Of a stretch of 5,509 bases of DNA, positions 5,472-5,509 are shown piece after piece. The position numbers and the translations under genes were made by a program. Within the stretch, counting starts at the first letter, position 1. The number at the start of each line of letters is the position of its first letter. Where the stretch lies: assembly GCA_031276435.1 (NCBI GenBank), contig JAISNB010000168.1, positions 1-5,509 on the forward strand, given 5' to 3'. The notes under the pieces were generated by a model. That model made no database searches, had not been told where the DNA came from, and was given only the letters and a program-made list of their open reading frames with translations. Source of the stretch: Burkholderiaceae bacterium. Lineage in GTDB: Bacteria; Pseudomonadota; Gammaproteobacteria; Burkholderiales; Burkholderiaceae_C.

Positions 5472-5509
5472 TGTCTTGGCCCCGGGCCGATCCGCCGATC
5501 TTGCTCCCC

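Larger units (their letters stand above)
4780..5509. other. Gene-free region of 730 nt with repeats and transcription signals
   Basis: No frame here shows a recognisable protein. Roughly 4780-4965 shows no clear structure. After it come a leftward terminator-like hairpin (4967-4998), a degenerate dispersed repeat (5116-5152), a hairpin-rich C/T then G/A block (5204-5360), a bidirectional terminator (5387-5423) and a possible rightward promoter (5436-5464). The region reads as a boundary between the gluQRS unit and another transcription unit beyond the right edge. A 48-codon leftward GTG frame at 4959-5105 is the only small ORF with a fair ribosome binding site, and it is doubtful. Confidence 0.7.

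Noticed and set aside
1..5509. CRISPR array, tRNA, rRNA, insertion sequence or prophage attachment site
   Set aside because: I saw no regularly spaced direct repeats, no tRNA-like clover-leaf or rRNA sequence, and no transposase or integrase in any frame.

Overview
The window looks like chromosome from a GC-rich betaproteobacterium, most likely Burkholderiales and perhaps Comamonadaceae. This is inferred from strong GC bias at third codon positions, long open shadow frames on both strands, and the gene families present. It cannot be proven from the window alone. Most of it is ordinary housekeeping or accessory chromosome, and I did not find a convincing undescribed system.

Layout, left to right. 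Positions 1-1589 carry three leftward genes: a secreted protein of unknown function that runs off the left edge (1-292), a small cytosolic protein of unknown function (352-732, start uncertain), and a pirin-family cupin with all four metal ligands (888-1589). Positions 1590-1717 are a divergent control region with a perfect 21-bp palindrome that fits a LysR-type operator. Positions 1718-4779 carry three rightward genes: a LysR-type regulator resembling E. coli YhaJ, an FAD-dependent oxidoreductase of the renalase-like/COG3380 type, and glutamyl-Q tRNA(Asp) synthetase (gluQRS). Positions 4780-5509 have no convincing gene. They hold a leftward terminator-like hairpin, a degenerate copy of a widespread dispersed repeat, a C/T-then-G/A-rich block with three hairpins, a bidirectional terminator, and a possible rightward promoter whose -10 box lies in the loop of a small inverted repeat.

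How the genes may work together. The divergent LysR-pirin pair sharing a palindrome is a regulator-target arrangement; E. coli yhaJ (LysR) and yhaK (pirin) are also adjacent. The oxidoreductase follows the regulator by 35 nt and gluQRS follows after 69 nt, so the three could share a transcript, although no functional link between gluQRS and the others is evident. The two unknown leftward genes are close together (59 nt) and may be co-expressed. The 730-nt right-hand region looks like a boundary made of repeats and terminators between transcription units.
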